From the NCBI RefSeq assembly GCF_900128925.1, contig NZ_FQUJ01000007.1, positions 91,984 to 155,983 of the forward strand: 64,000 bases of DNA. Reading direction: 5' to 3'. The stretch is from Modicisalibacter ilicicola DSM 19980 (GTDB taxonomy: Bacteria; Pseudomonadota; Gammaproteobacteria; Pseudomonadales; Halomonadaceae). Position 1 is the stretch's first letter. Every line of letters begins with the position of its first letter. Below the pieces are notes generated by a model. That model was not told where the DNA came from and searched no databases. It was given only the letters and a program-made list of their open reading frames with translations. Both the position numbers and the translations under genes were made by a program. Positions 1 to 8,765 of the stretch are shown here, one piece after another.

Positions 1-671
1 CCGGCAACGAACGTCTCATCGAGCGGCTCCACGACGGCCTGCGCCGCCTGAACGTCACAATTCTCGAGGAGAGCCGATATCCCGAGCTGCATGCTTCGGG
101 CCATCCGGCTCAGGACGAATTGAGCACCTTCTACGAATGGCTCAAGCCCCGCCACCTGCTGCCCGTGCACGGCGAACGACGACACCAGAGCGCGCATTGT
201 GAACTGGCCGAGGCGCAAGGCATCCAGGCACCGCTGATTCCAACCGATGGCGACTTGATATGCTTCGATGCACAAGGGTTGACGCTGGAAGAGCGTTATC
301 CGCAGACGCCACGCATCGTCATGCAGGATCAGCTGCAGGACCTGGCTGGACTTCAGGCCCCCAAGGGCGACCGCCGGGTGCGCTCGGGCGAGCTGTTCAT
401 CCTGGTCGCGGTGACGCCCGAGGCAGACGGCTGGCTGCGTATCGGTCGTCTGCTCATCGACGCCTCGGTGCCGACACCGCTGGATGAAACCGGTTTCGCG
501 GAGTGGATCGACGACACGCTCCAGCAATTGAATGCACACACCCTCGTGCAGCTCCGCGAGCAACTGCAGCCCTTGTTGATGGGGTGGCTGGCCGATCACT
601 TGCGTCACCTGCCCAGGGTTCACCTGCAATTGACGCCTGCCGAAGTGAGTTTTGCGACCGAGGCCGAATGA
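1..671 (+). CDS. RNase J-type metallo-beta-lactamase/beta-CASP ribonuclease, C-terminal part
   Basis: The reading frame is open from base 3 of the window and ends at TGA 669-671, so the 5' part lies outside. The visible 222 residues begin just before the conserved HASGH motif of the beta-CASP/MBL fold and carry the later PVHGE motif, which supplies a metal-site histidine in RNase J enzymes. The RNase J C-terminal region follows. RNase J enzymes are Zn-dependent 5'-3' exo- and endoribonucleases of mRNA turnover and rRNA maturation. The TTG at base 120 is an in-frame internal codon and not a plausible start, because the conserved HASGH motif precedes it. The family call is good; the exact substrate is unknown. 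Confidence 0.85.
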   Translation, partial: GNERLIERLHDGLRRLNVTILEESRYPELHASGHPAQDELSTFYEWLKPRHLLPVHGERRHQSAHCELAEAQGIQAPLIPTDGDLICFDAQGLTLEERYPQTPRIVMQDQLQDLAGLQAPKGDRRVRSGELFILVAVTPEADGWLRIGRLLIDASVPTPLDETGFAEWIDDTLQQLNAHTLVQLREQLQPLLMGWLADHLRHLPRVHLQLTPAEVSFATEAE

Positions 672-712
672 CTCGCAGCCTGTAGGTTACTAGAAAGTAA
701 CGTATGGATATA

Positions 713-745
713 AAAAAGAAGCGGCTCGACGAACCGCTTCTTTTT
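713..745. terminator. bidirectional intrinsic terminator
   Basis: A stem of about 12 bp with a GC-rich centre (AAGAAGCGG pairs with CCGCTTCTT) has a 9-nt loop and is flanked by an A-run on the left and a T-run on the right. It can therefore terminate the rightward RNase J-type gene and the leftward H-NS-like gene, which converge here. Confidence 0.85.
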
Positions 746-817
746 TTGCAATCATCCCGGCACGGAAGAGTTCGGGTTGCTTCCGAGTCGCGCTTGTAGC
801 CGCAATGACGAACAATC

Positions 818-1108
818 CTATGCCTTGGCATCCTTCTTGGGCGGGCGGCCACGACGACGCTTGGGCTGCTCGCCGACCAGATCATCCACGGAGAGCCCAG
901 CGTCGTTGATGGCTTCACGAATCTCCGCGAGCTTGCGGGCCTTCTGCTCTTCTTCTTCCCGGCGAAGATAATCTTCCTGCTGCTTCTGTTCGATCACTTC
1001 GCTGATGACTTCTGCCAATTTGTGCAACTGCTCCATGCTCAACTGGCGTGCGGCGGCCCGAGCGACATTCTTATTGCGCGCAATTCTCTCCAGGGATTCG
1101 GTAGACAT
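818..1108 (-). CDS. short H-NS family nucleoid protein with AT-hook-like C terminus
   Basis: The product has 96 residues. The N-terminal 70 are charged and helical, with heptad character and a Glu/Gln-rich stretch, like the H-NS oligomerisation domain. The C-terminus ends in KRRRGRPPKK, an AT-hook core (RGRP) flanked by basic residues, where canonical H-NS (about 137 residues) has the W-x-GxGRxP DNA-binding fold. A GGAGGAG ribosome-binding site lies about 7 nt before the ATG at 1108. The upstream intergenic DNA is AT-rich, as is common for an autoregulated nucleoid protein. Likely role: minor-groove binding and transcriptional silencing. That this short form is a full-length family member and not a truncation is inferred from the clean stop and the terminator just downstream. 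Confidence 0.75.
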   Translation of the reverse strand: MSTESLERIARNKNVARAAARQLSMEQLHKLAEVISEVIEQKQQEDYLRREEEEQKARKLAEIREAINDAGLSVDDLVGEQPKRRRGRPPKKDAKA

Positions 1109-1230
1109 TGAACTCCTCCGTACTAAAGGTTATTTACCGCATTCCGGTTTATTATCATGAAAAGTATATGCTTGCACGGGCAATTGGCAAGCCATGACCA
1201 CCATCAATTCATGAAAAAAGAATAATTAAC

Positions 1231-1260
1231 CCAAAAAAAACAGCGATCATTGATCGCTGT
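1231..1260 (-). terminator. intrinsic terminator of the molybdenum-cofactor operon
   Basis: Read on the minus strand, an 8-bp stem (CAGCGATC with GATCGCTG, 3-nt loop) is followed by eight T residues. It sits about 30 bp after the moaA stop codon, at the end of the long minus-strand operon. Confidence 0.85.
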
Positions 1261-1289
1261 TAATTGAAGAAAGCCCAGTTGGATAAGGA

Positions 1290-2279
1290 TCACCCTCCGG
1301 TCATGTTCATGAATCGAACGACCTGCACGTCGCCATCGGTGGAAAAGTGATGGCGTTCCGGCTTGAGTGGCATCGCAGCAATGATACGCGACTTGAGGGC
1401 ATCGATATCGCCAGGATGGCGGCGCAGCGTCTCGCGGAGATCGACCGAGTGCTCGTTGCCCAGGCAGAGGAGGAGGCGTCCTTCCACGGTCACCCGGACC
1501 CGGTTGCAGGTCGAGCAGAAATTATGGCTGTGGGGCGAGATGAAGCCGATCCGGGAAGTGCTGTCCGCCATCCTGAAATAGCGCGATGGTCCAAGCGTGG
1601 ATTCGGTGGTCGGCAACAGCGCATGGCGAGACTCGATGATCGCCTGTACATCGTCGCTGGAACAGTAGGTTTCGCCGCGGGAATGATCCGACACGTCTCC
1701 CAGTGGCATCTCCTCGATGAAGCTTATATCCACGCCTTCGCTGCGGGCGAACTCCACCAGATCCAGCACCTCGTCGTCGTTCCTGCCCTTGAGGACGACG
1801 GCATTGAGCTTGATGCGATCGAAGCCTGCATCCTGAGCGGCATGGATACCGTCGATCACCTTCCGTAGGTCTCCCGTGCGGGTCAGACGCCTGAAGCGCT
1901 CCTCGTCGAGCGAGTCGATGCTGATATTCAGACGCTTCAAGCCGCCCCGACGCAAGGCAGGAGCATACTTGACCAATCCTGCCCCGTTGGTGGTCATGGC
2001 GAAGTCCTTGAGTCCATCGAGCCGACCGATGTTCGCCACCAGTTCATCGATCCCCCGGCGCACCAGAGGTTCACCGCCGGTCAGTCGAATCTTCTCGACT
2101 CCCAACTCGGTAAAGGCGCGCGCGACCATCGCCAGTTCTTCCAGGGTAAGGACCTGGGCACGCGGGAGAAAGGTCATCTCCTCACTCATGCAATAGACAC
2201 AGCGGAAGTCGCAGCGGTCGGTGACCGAAATTCTCACGTAGCGTACGACACGCTGGAAATCGTCGATCAATTGCGTCAT
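1290..2279 (-). CDS. moaA: GTP 3',8-cyclase MoaA (radical SAM)
   Basis: MoaA makes 3',8-cyclo-7,8-dihydro-GTP, the first committed step of molybdopterin synthesis. The 329-residue product carries the radical-SAM CxxxCxxC triad (C23, C27, C30), a C-terminal CSTC plus later Cys cluster for the second Fe-S centre, and the conserved C-terminal Gly-Gly. The start is the ATG at 2279, which overlaps the moaE stop in ATGA. A TTG 12 nt upstream extends the frame, but the GGGAG ribosome-binding site fits the ATG. It is the last gene of the operon, followed by a strong terminator. Confidence 0.96.
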   Translation of the reverse strand: MTQLIDDFQRVVRYVRISVTDRCDFRCVYCMSEEMTFLPRAQVLTLEELAMVARAFTELGVEKIRLTGGEPLVRRGIDELVANIGRLDGLKDFAMTTNGAGLVKYAPALRRGGLKRLNISIDSLDEERFRRLTRTGDLRKVIDGIHAAQDAGFDRIKLNAVVLKGRNDDEVLDLVEFARSEGVDISFIEEMPLGDVSDHSRGETYCSSDDVQAIIESRHALLPTTESTLGPSRYFRMADSTSRIGFISPHSHNFCSTCNRVRVTVEGRLLLCLGNEHSVDLRETLRRHPGDIDALKSRIIAAMPLKPERHHFSTDGDVQVVRFMNMTGG

Positions 2280-2734
2280 GAAGTCTCCCAACGCTTGGCA
2301 TCGTGCTTGTCGGAATCGCGCTCGCCCACCCAGTAGTGGCCACTGGCGGTGTGTTCCTTCTTCCAGAAGGGCGCCCGGGTCTTGAGATAGTCCATGATGA
2401 AGTCACAGGCCTCGAAGGCATCCCGACGGTGTGCACTGGCCACGGCGACCAGCACGATCGGGTCGCCCGGCTCCAGGTGGCCGACCCGGTGGATCAGGCG
2501 CACGCCCTGAAGCGCCCAGCGCTGCTCGGCTTCGTCGACGATAGCCGCAAGCGACCGCTCGGTCATGCCCGGATAGTGTTCAAGAGATAGTGCCAGCACT
2601 TCCGGTCGCTCGTTGAAATCCCGCACCATTCCGGTGAAACATACCACGGCACCGATATCGGTACGTCGGTCGAGTAGCGCCTGGTGCTCCACTGCGACAT
2701 CGAAAGGCTGGGTCTGCACGCGAATCATCGTCAT
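2276..2734 (-). CDS. moaE: molybdopterin synthase catalytic subunit MoaE
   Basis: MoaE is the large subunit of molybdopterin synthase. With thiocarboxylated MoaD it adds the two dithiolene sulfurs to cyclic pyranopterin monophosphate. The 152-residue product matches the family length and carries the FTGMVRD and HRVG-LEPGD blocks and the lysine-rich APFWKKE active-site segment. The ATG at 2734 overlaps the preceding moaC-moaD stop as ATGA, and its own stop overlaps moaA the same way, so translation is probably coupled through the cluster. Confidence 0.95.
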   Translation of the reverse strand: MTMIRVQTQPFDVAVEHQALLDRRTDIGAVVCFTGMVRDFNERPEVLALSLEHYPGMTERSLAAIVDEAEQRWALQGVRLIHRVGHLEPGDPIVLVAVASAHRRDAFEACDFIMDYLKTRAPFWKKEHTASGHYWVGERDSDKHDAKRWETS

Positions 2735-3570
2735 CCTCCGGTCACCGGGGGAAAGAAGGCCACTTCGTCGCCTTCGGTCAACGGCGTTTCCTCCGTGCTC
2801 ATCACCTGATTGACGGCACATAATATCCGCTGCTCCCCCAGCAAGGCGAACCGCGGATCCTGCTCTTCGAGGGCGCTCTTGAGTCCGGCAACGTTGGGTG
2901 CCGGAAGCGAATCGTAGGGAATATCGATATCGCTGATGCCCAGGCGCTCACGCAGTTCCGCCAGACATTTCACATGAATACATGACTGTTCATGACGTAG
3001 CGCAACACCGATATGACCCTCGAAGCATTTGCCGGTGACGATCGGCGCGACGCCCTGGGCCTGATCACTTGCCGACGGCAAGCCGTCGTGATCGCCATGC
3101 TCGCGCCGATACTCCCCGGATTTGCCCCCGGTCTTTGAGAGGAGCCGGATGGCGCCGATCTCCATGTCCTTGTCCACCGCCTTGCACATGTCGTACAGGG
3201 TCAGGCAAGCCACCGAGACCGCGGTCAGCGCTTCCATCTCGACCCCGGTACGCCCGGTCAGACGGCAGGTGGCGGTGACATCGACACTGGCGTCGGCTTC
3301 GTTGAGCGTGAAGTCGACGCTGACCTTGGAGAGTGCCAGGGCGTGGCACAAAGGGATCAGCTCAGGGGTTCGCTTGGCGGCCTGAATGCCGGCGATACGT
3401 GCCGTCGCCAGCACGTCTCCCTTGGGCAGCCCTCCCTCGGCGAGCAGGGCCAGGGTCTGCGGGCGCATGTGAATTCGTCCACCCGCTACCGCCTCGCGAC
3501 GGGTCTCTGTCTTGTCGCCGACATCGACCATGTGGGCCTCGCCGCGTGAATTGAGATGGGTCAGGCTCAT
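2731..3570 (-). CDS. moaC-moaD: MoaC-MoaD fusion: cyclic pyranopterin monophosphate synthase plus sulfur-carrier subunit
   Basis: One uninterrupted 279-residue frame encodes two normally separate proteins. Residues 1-158 are MoaC (GEAHMVDV near the start, the LIPLCH and GVEMEAL motifs, [18 protein letters not shown] at its end). After a linker of about 38 residues, residues 197-279 are MoaD, ending in [12 protein letters not shown] with the free Gly-Gly needed for adenylation and thiocarboxylation. MoaC makes cyclic pyranopterin monophosphate; MoaD gives sulfur to MoaE, which is encoded next. The start is the ATG at 3570, overlapping the moeA stop. In E. coli the two are overlapping but separate genes. 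No stop or internal ribosome-binding site is obvious in the linker, so the fusion looks real. Confidence 0.88.
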   Translation of the reverse strand: MSLTHLNSRGEAHMVDVGDKTETRREAVAGGRIHMRPQTLALLAEGGLPKGDVLATARIAGIQAAKRTPELIPLCHALALSKVSVDFTLNEADASVDVTATCRLTGRTGVEMEALTAVSVACLTLYDMCKAVDKDMEIGAIRLLSKTGGKSGEYRREHGDHDGLPSASDQAQGVAPIVTGKCFEGHIGVALRHEQSCIHVKCLAELRERLGISDIDIPYDSLPAPNVAGLKSALEEQDPRFALLGEQRILCAVNQVMSTEETPLTEGDEVAFFPPVTGG

Positions 3571-4826
3571 GTCAGTTCCCCAAAGGGTTGTAATGTCACG
3601 GTGTCGCCCGGTGCCACGACGGCTCGCGCCGCATCGATCTCGATCAGGCAATTGGCGGCGACCATCGACGACAGGATACCCGATCCCTGGCGCCCGGTCG
3701 TTCGCACGCGCAATCGCCCCTGCTCATCGCAGCTGTAGATGCCGCGCAGATAGTCGACCCGCCCCTGGCGGCTGTGCAGGGGTTCGTCGGCGAGGGCCGT
3801 CAGGCGCTGCACTTGCCACTGCTGCTCTCCCTGAAGGGTACGCAGCAGGGGCTGAACGAATTGCAGGAAGGTCACCATCACGGCCACCGGATTGCCCGGC
3901 AATCCAAAGAACGGAATCTCTCGCCCCCCCAGGGTGCCGAAGGCCAGAGGCCTGCCCGGGCGAATGGCGATACGCCAGAAGCCGAGGCGCCCCGTGTCGT
4001 CGAGGGCCTTGCGGGTCCAGTCCGCCTCGCCCACGGAGACACCGCCGCTGGTGATGACCATGTCCACCTCAGTCGCCGCTTCTTCCAGGACATGCCGGAT
4101 ACGGGCGTAGTCATCGGCGAGAATCCCGCGATCGAGCACCTCGCAGCCCATTCTCGCAAGCAAGCCCCGCAGGGAAAATCGGTTGGCATCGTATATGCCG
4201 GCCGGGGGCAGTTCCGCCCCCGGGGCCGTCACTTCATCGCCCGTGGAGAAGATGGCGACCCGCGGGCGCCGCACGACCCGTGCCTGGGCGACGCCCAGGG
4301 ACGCCAGCAGTCCCAGATGCTGCGGCCTCAGCCGGGTGCCGGCGATCAGCGCTCGTGTCCCGCGGAGAATGTCCTCGCCGGCCTGGCGAACGTTCTGGCC
4401 ACGCTTCACCTTGTCTGCTTGCTGCACCTCGACCCAGGGCCGGGCGCCCTCTCGCTCCATGACCAGTTGCTCGGCCATGACGACCGTATCGGCACCGTCG
4501 GGCAGCGGCGCCCCGGTGGTGATCGCTACCGCCTGCCCGGGTTCGAGCCTGCCCGCGAAGCGGCTGCCGGCGAGCACTTCGCCGACGAGATCGAAACGGG
4601 CCTGACGGGTTCCGGGCCAGTTCAAGGCAATGCCGTCCATGGCCGCGTTGGTGTTCTGTGGCACGTCGACCGGCGAGATCGCATCCTCCGCCAGTACCCG
4701 GTCGAGCGCTGTTTCCAGGGGCACGCTTTCGGCACCCAGCGAACGGGGGGCCAGCTCCTTCAGCGCCTCGAGCGCCTCCTCGACACTCAACATGCGCTCA
4801 CCGAGATCGAAGCAGGATAGTGTCAT
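3567..4826 (-). CDS. moeA: molybdopterin molybdenumtransferase MoeA
   Basis: MoeA inserts molybdate into adenylylated molybdopterin. The 419-residue product has the usual MoeA layout: SVEEALE N-terminus, [25 protein letters not shown], the [11 protein letters not shown] loop of the MoCF-binding fold and [10 protein letters not shown]. The start ATG at 4826 overlaps the mobB stop in ATGA. A longer reading to 4868 would overlap mobB further and lacks support. It lies directly upstream of the moaC-moaD fusion in the same transcription unit. Confidence 0.95.
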   Translation of the reverse strand: MTLSCFDLGERMLSVEEALEALKELAPRSLGAESVPLETALDRVLAEDAISPVDVPQNTNAAMDGIALNWPGTRQARFDLVGEVLAGSRFAGRLEPGQAVAITTGAPLPDGADTVVMAEQLVMEREGARPWVEVQQADKVKRGQNVRQAGEDILRGTRALIAGTRLRPQHLGLLASLGVAQARVVRRPRVAIFSTGDEVTAPGAELPPAGIYDANRFSLRGLLARMGCEVLDRGILADDYARIRHVLEEAATEVDMVITSGGVSVGEADWTRKALDDTGRLGFWRIAIRPGRPLAFGTLGGREIPFFGLPGNPVAVMVTFLQFVQPLLRTLQGEQQWQVQRLTALADEPLHSRQGRVDYLRGIYSCDEQGRLRVRTTGRQGSGILSSMVAANCLIEIDAARAVVAPGDTVTLQPFGELT

Positions 4827-5395
4827 GAATTCACTCCCGAGCCGCGCGGACTGCGGCGCCTCGACCATTGACCCGGCCAGGCGGCAATGTAGTCGGTCAA
4901 GGCAACGAGATCATTGAGATCCAGGGCCTCGACATCGGCGGGCAGGTCCAGCGGTTCATCGCTGGCGACCCCATGCACCCACTCATCGTCGCGGGCCAGC
5001 AACGGCTTTTCCAGCACGGGGCGGAACAGTTCCAGCTTGGGCAGCGGCCAGGCCTTGAACCCCTCGACCAGCACCAGATCGGGCTGCAAGGGCCTGACCT
5101 GCTCGATCAGCATGGCCAGGTCTGCCTCGCCACGATCCGGCGTCTCCATCATCAACGCGAAACGCGCCTTCGAGGCCACCAGCATGGGAGCCGCTCCGGC
5201 CTCACGCAAGCGATGACTGTCCTTTCCGGGTTGATCGACATCGAACCCGTGATGGGCGTGCTTGATGACCGCCACCCGCACCCCCCGTTCGGCCAGGCGC
5301 GGCAGCAAGGCTTCGAGCAGCGTGGTCTTTCCCGTACCGCTCCAGGCGGCAATACCCAACAGGGGCAATGTTTCGTTAGCAAGATCGAGTGTCAT
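4823..5395 (-). CDS. mobB: molybdopterin-guanine dinucleotide biosynthesis adaptor MobB
   Basis: A small P-loop GTPase-like protein that assists MobA in forming the guanine dinucleotide form of the cofactor. The Walker A sequence AAWSGTGKTTL is followed by IKHAHHGFDVD and VEGFK, all typical of MobB. The start is taken as the ATG at 5395 (190 residues), which aligns with family N-termini. An in-frame ATG at 5443 would add 16 residues, and neither start has a strong ribosome-binding site. The stop overlaps moeA by 4 nt. The 134 bp between this start and mobA hold no recognised feature. Confidence 0.92.
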   Translation of the reverse strand: MTLDLANETLPLLGIAAWSGTGKTTLLEALLPRLAERGVRVAVIKHAHHGFDVDQPGKDSHRLREAGAAPMLVASKARFALMMETPDRGEADLAMLIEQVRPLQPDLVLVEGFKAWPLPKLELFRPVLEKPLLARDDEWVHGVASDEPLDLPADVEALDLNDLVALTDYIAAWPGQWSRRRSPRGSGVNS

Positions 5396-5529
5396 AGCAT
5401 TCTGCAATCTTTGGTTTTCCTGAAATCTCGAGGCAATCATCATGCCGACGGCGCATTTGGGGCAGCGCAGAAAACACCCGGAAAAGCCGAGGAATTATCC
5501 CGCCTTCGACGACCACCCTACAAGCCGGA

Positions 5530-6129
5530 TCAAGCCGACCCATCGTGCTCGAGACGGCGTGCGAGATCGTCCTTGTCCCGGGGGCTGTTGAGATTGGCGA
5601 ATGCCAGTGGCTGATCGCTGAAGTCCACGTGGCACCAGTCGTGGCGTGCGTACCAGCGATCGATCTTGCGCTCACCGGCCGCCAGGGTTTCTCTCAGATC
5701 ATCGACCAGGGCGCGGCGGATCAGCGCGACCACCGGATGGGCGCGCTGTCCATCGTGCGCCACGGCGATATCGTTCTCGCCGATGCCGGCCACCATTCGC
5801 TGCACCAGCGTCTCGGGCAGGGCCGGAGTATCGCAGGGCACGACCAGTACCCAAGGCGTCGATGCCGTGGCCATTCCGCTCAGCATGCCCATCAAGGGCC
5901 CCTGGAAGTCACCCTCGAGATCGCTGACGACCCGGGGGCCGAGACGGCCATAGGCATCGAGCGAACGGTTGGCATTGATCAGCACTTGCCCCGCTTGCCC
6001 CTCCAGTCGCGATAGCACATGGACGATCAGGGGCCGGCCGTTCAGCAATGTCCAGCCCTTGTCCACGCCGCCCATGCGGCGGCCCTGGCCGCCGGCCAGT
6101 ACCAGCAGGGTAATGTCGTCCGGGGTCAT
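5530..6129 (-). CDS. mobA: molybdenum cofactor guanylyltransferase MobA
   Basis: MobA transfers GMP from GTP to Mo-molybdopterin, giving the bis-MGD form used by DMSO-reductase family enzymes. The 199-residue product opens with the nucleotidyltransferase signature LAGGQGRRMGGVDKG, and VPCDTP supplies the metal-binding aspartate. An AGGATC box precedes the ATG at 6129. An upstream ATG at 6174 is in frame but would precede the usual family start by 15 residues. Presence of mobA and mobB implies bis-MGD enzymes elsewhere in the genome; none is in this window. Confidence 0.94.
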   Translation of the reverse strand: MTPDDITLLVLAGGQGRRMGGVDKGWTLLNGRPLIVHVLSRLEGQAGQVLINANRSLDAYGRLGPRVVSDLEGDFQGPLMGMLSGMATASTPWVLVVPCDTPALPETLVQRMVAGIGENDIAVAHDGQRAHPVVALIRRALVDDLRETLAAGERKIDRWYARHDWCHVDFSDQPLAFANLNSPRDKDDLARRLEHDGSA

Positions 6130-6236
6130 GCAAGATCCTGTGCCTGGGTCACGAGGCCCAAGCATAACCGCCATGGCCCACCGATTGCATGACCAGAATC
6201 AGGATTTGCAAAGCAAGGGGACAAACAAGGCAGGGC

Positions 6237-6926
6237 TCAGCGCAGCACGCGTTCGGATTCCCGACTCGCCACCAGCACGCTCTCCTGCAAGATGCCATCG
6301 ACGAGTTGCCAGCGACGCCGACAGCGATCCGTCAGCAGGCTGGTGTGGTGGGCGCTCAGCAGCACGGCACAGCCCAAGCGGGAGAGATCCGCCACCAGGG
6401 CATCCACCTCGGCGATGGCCAGGGCATCCAGGTTGGCGGTCGGCTCGTCCAGCAATAGCACGCGCGGCTTCAGTAGCCAGGCGCGGGCCAGTGCAAGGCG
6501 CAAACGCTCCCCGCCGGAGAGCGAGCGCGCCCGCTGGCGCCCCTGCTTCTCGAGACCGCACCAGGCAAGCATCCGCCGAGCCTGCTGCTGGGCGTCACTG
6601 CGCGCCAGGCCATGCCAGCGGGCCGCCAGACCCAGGTTGTCGAACACGCTGGTATCGAACATGTAGGGCGACTGGTGCAGATAGATCACCCGGCCCGGGC
6701 AAGGCGGCGCCAGCCACGCCTGCTCGAGTCGCCAGCGCACCCTGCCCTGACTTGGCATGTCCAGGCCCGCCAGTATGCGCAGCAGCGTCGTCTTGCCGCT
6801 GCCGTTGTCGCCTCGCAGATGCACCATGTCCTGGCCCGACCATTGCAGCTGGTCGATCGTCCAGAGCGGTCTGGCCGCGAAGCCATGGGAGAGCCCCGTG
6901 ATCTCAAGCATGTTCGTGTCGTTCAT
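6237..6926 (-). CDS. tupC: tungstate-type ABC transporter ATP-binding protein TupC
   Basis: The 229-residue ATPase energises oxyanion import. Walker A (GDNGSGKTTLL), signature LSGGERLRLALARA and Walker B (VLLLDEPTANLD) are intact, followed by the H-loop SAHH. The ATG at 6926 overlaps the permease stop by 4 nt. It lacks the C-terminal TOBE (Mop) oxyanion-sensing domain of ModC, in line with the shorter TupC type. Order binding protein, permease, ATPase and the adjacent molybdenum-cofactor genes support tungstate or molybdate as substrate. Confidence 0.86.
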   Translation of the reverse strand: MNDTNMLEITGLSHGFAARPLWTIDQLQWSGQDMVHLRGDNGSGKTTLLRILAGLDMPSQGRVRWRLEQAWLAPPCPGRVIYLHQSPYMFDTSVFDNLGLAARWHGLARSDAQQQARRMLAWCGLEKQGRQRARSLSGGERLRLALARAWLLKPRVLLLDEPTANLDALAIAEVDALVADLSRLGCAVLLSAHHTSLLTDRCRRRWQLVDGILQESVLVASRESERVLR

Positions 6927-7639
6927 GAACTCAGGCTCTGTTGCCCGCGTCCGCGCAACATTCCCAGCAGCAGGTTCAGTATCAGGGCCAGCAGCAGCAG
7001 CACCGTCCCCAGGGCGATCCCCTGGGCGTACTCGCCCTTCAGTGTCTCCAGGGCGATCGCCGTGGTGATGTTGCGGGTAAAGTGCTCGATGTTGCCACCC
7101 ACCATCACCGCACTGCCCACCTCGGCGATGATCCGGCCAAAGGAGGCCACGATCGCCGCCAGCACACCGAAACGGGCCTCGCCCAGCAAGCGCCAGAGTG
7201 CCGCACCGCGGCCGGCACCGTGCAGCCGCGCGGTTTCCCAGGCACGCTGATCGATGCCCTGGAGCGTGCTGTGCAGCATGGCAACCAACAGCGGCATGGC
7301 CAGCAGCCACTGCCCGATGGCCATTGCCGGCTGGGTGAACAGCAGCCGCCATTCTCCCAGCGGTCCGCTGCGCGAAAGCAGCATGAACAGGATCAGCCCC
7401 ACTACCACGGTGGGCACCGCCATCAGGGTATTGGCCAGGGAGATCAACAGCCAACGCCCGGGAAAGTCCAAGCGCGCAAGCGCCAGGGCGATCAATAGCG
7501 CCGGTGGAATGGCGAACAGCATGGCGATGAGCGAGACCCGGAACGACACCCCGATGATTTCCCATAGGTCGGGATCCAGGGTGATCAGCAACAGCAGGGC
7601 CATTCGCGTGGACTCCAGCAACTCAGGCATCACCGGCAT
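6923..7639 (-). CDS. tupB: tungstate-type ABC transporter permease TupB
   Basis: A 238-residue inner-membrane permease with five to six hydrophobic segments and an EAA-like loop near the middle (QRAWETARLHGAGRGAAL). It belongs to the TupB/ModB-like fold that pairs with TupA. Two starts are possible, ATG 7639 and ATG 7630. A GAAGG box lies immediately before the first and is better spaced (9 nt) for the second. It begins within 20 bp of the tupA stop and ends overlapping tupC. Confidence 0.86.
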   Translation of the reverse strand: MPVMPELLESTRMALLLLITLDPDLWEIIGVSFRVSLIAMLFAIPPALLIALALARLDFPGRWLLISLANTLMAVPTVVVGLILFMLLSRSGPLGEWRLLFTQPAMAIGQWLLAMPLLVAMLHSTLQGIDQRAWETARLHGAGRGAALWRLLGEARFGVLAAIVASFGRIIAEVGSAVMVGGNIEHFTRNITTAIALETLKGEYAQGIALGTVLLLLALILNLLLGMLRGRGQQSLSS

Positions 7640-7648
7640 CCTTCGTCG

Positions 7649-8515
7649 TCATGGGTTGTTGCCGCTCACTGCCTGCTTGGGCGAAACGCGCTCGCCGGCA
7701 CTGGCATGGAACAGCCTTTCGCCATTGAGCCGGAAGGCGTCGATCGCCTGCTGTCCCTCTTCGGACACCAGCCACTCCGCGAGGGCCCGGGCGCCTTCGG
7801 CATTGAGATCGTCGTAGCGCTCGGGATTGACCAGAATCACCTGGTAGGGGTTGAACAGCCGCTCGTCGCCCTGCATGAGCAGGCTCAGGTCCAGCTTGTC
7901 CTGCATGGCCAACCAGGTGCCGCGATCGGTCAGGGTGTAGCCCTCAAGTTCATTGGCCATCTGCAGTGTCTTGCCCATGCCCTGGCCGACACTACGATAG
8001 CCGTCGAAGCCTGGCTCGACCCCGGTTGTCTCCCAGAGCGCCAGCTCCTTCTTGTGGGTGCCGGAATCATCCCCGCGAGAGATGAACAGCGCACCGCTGT
8101 CGGCGATACGGGCGAAAGCCTCGGTCACCCCGACGAGCCCTTGAATAGCGGCCGGGTCGTCTTCGGGCCCGACGATGACGAAATCGTTATACATCACTCC
8201 TTTCGGCTCGATGCCATGGCCGGCGTCGACGAAGGCCTGCTCCGCGGCAGGGGCATGGGTCATCACCAGATCGGCATCTCCGTCGCGGCCCATGCGCAGC
8301 GCCTTGCCGGTGCCCACGGCAATGACCTGCACTCGGTACGGGTGATCGGCTTCGAACTCGGGCAAGAGCTCATCCAGCAGGCCTGAATTGTAGGTGCTGG
8401 TCGTGGTGGCCAGCCGAACGATCTCCTCTTCGGCGGCCAGCGCCGGTAACGCCAGCAGGGCGAGCAGCGTTGCCCCCCCCATCGCACGCATCCGGCAAGA
8501 CAGTCTCACGGTCAT
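7649..8515 (-). CDS. tupA: tungstate-type ABC transporter substrate-binding protein TupA
   Basis: A periplasmic binding protein with an N-terminal signal peptide (hydrophobic GGATLLALLALPALA, cleavage probably after ALA). The mature protein starts with the TupA fingerprint RLATTTSTYNSGLLD, whose TTTS residues contact the oxyanion in this family. Later blocks MYNDFVIVGP and FISRGDDSGTHKKE are typical. The ATG at 8515 has an AAGGGA ribosome-binding site; an in-frame ATG at 8536 does not. TupA proteins usually prefer tungstate over molybdate, but specificity cannot be read from sequence alone. It is the first gene of the minus-strand block, divergent from a two-component system. Confidence 0.88.
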   Translation of the reverse strand: MTVRLSCRMRAMGGATLLALLALPALAAEEEIVRLATTTSTYNSGLLDELLPEFEADHPYRVQVIAVGTGKALRMGRDGDADLVMTHAPAAEQAFVDAGHGIEPKGVMYNDFVIVGPEDDPAAIQGLVGVTEAFARIADSGALFISRGDDSGTHKKELALWETTGVEPGFDGYRSVGQGMGKTLQMANELEGYTLTDRGTWLAMQDKLDLSLLMQGDERLFNPYQVILVNPERYDDLNAEGARALAEWLVSEEGQQAIDAFRLNGERLFHASAGERVSPKQAVSGNNP

Positions 8516-8765
8516 GGTATTTTTCCCTTCCGCCATGGCGACCCTTCCACGGCCGCCACTGTCACATCAGTTGTCGAATGGCTCGACACCTCTTGGCAAT
8601 CCTTAGCAATCCCCGTGCCGAGTGGTGACATCCGCCCTGCCATCACCGGACAATTGCCGTGATAGATCGCAATCTTTACCATGAAAAAAGCGACAGATGT
8701 ACTCGAAGTGCGCCAGACCGATCCAGTTCGGGACAAACTGACCCGCCCGAGGAGGAAGTTTACCC

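Noticed and set aside
8604-8618. TGGCAATCCTTAGCA as a sigma-54 promoter near the sigma-54 regulator
   Set aside because: The GG and GC elements are separated by 9 bases, while sigma-54 promoters need 10; one base off generally abolishes recognition.
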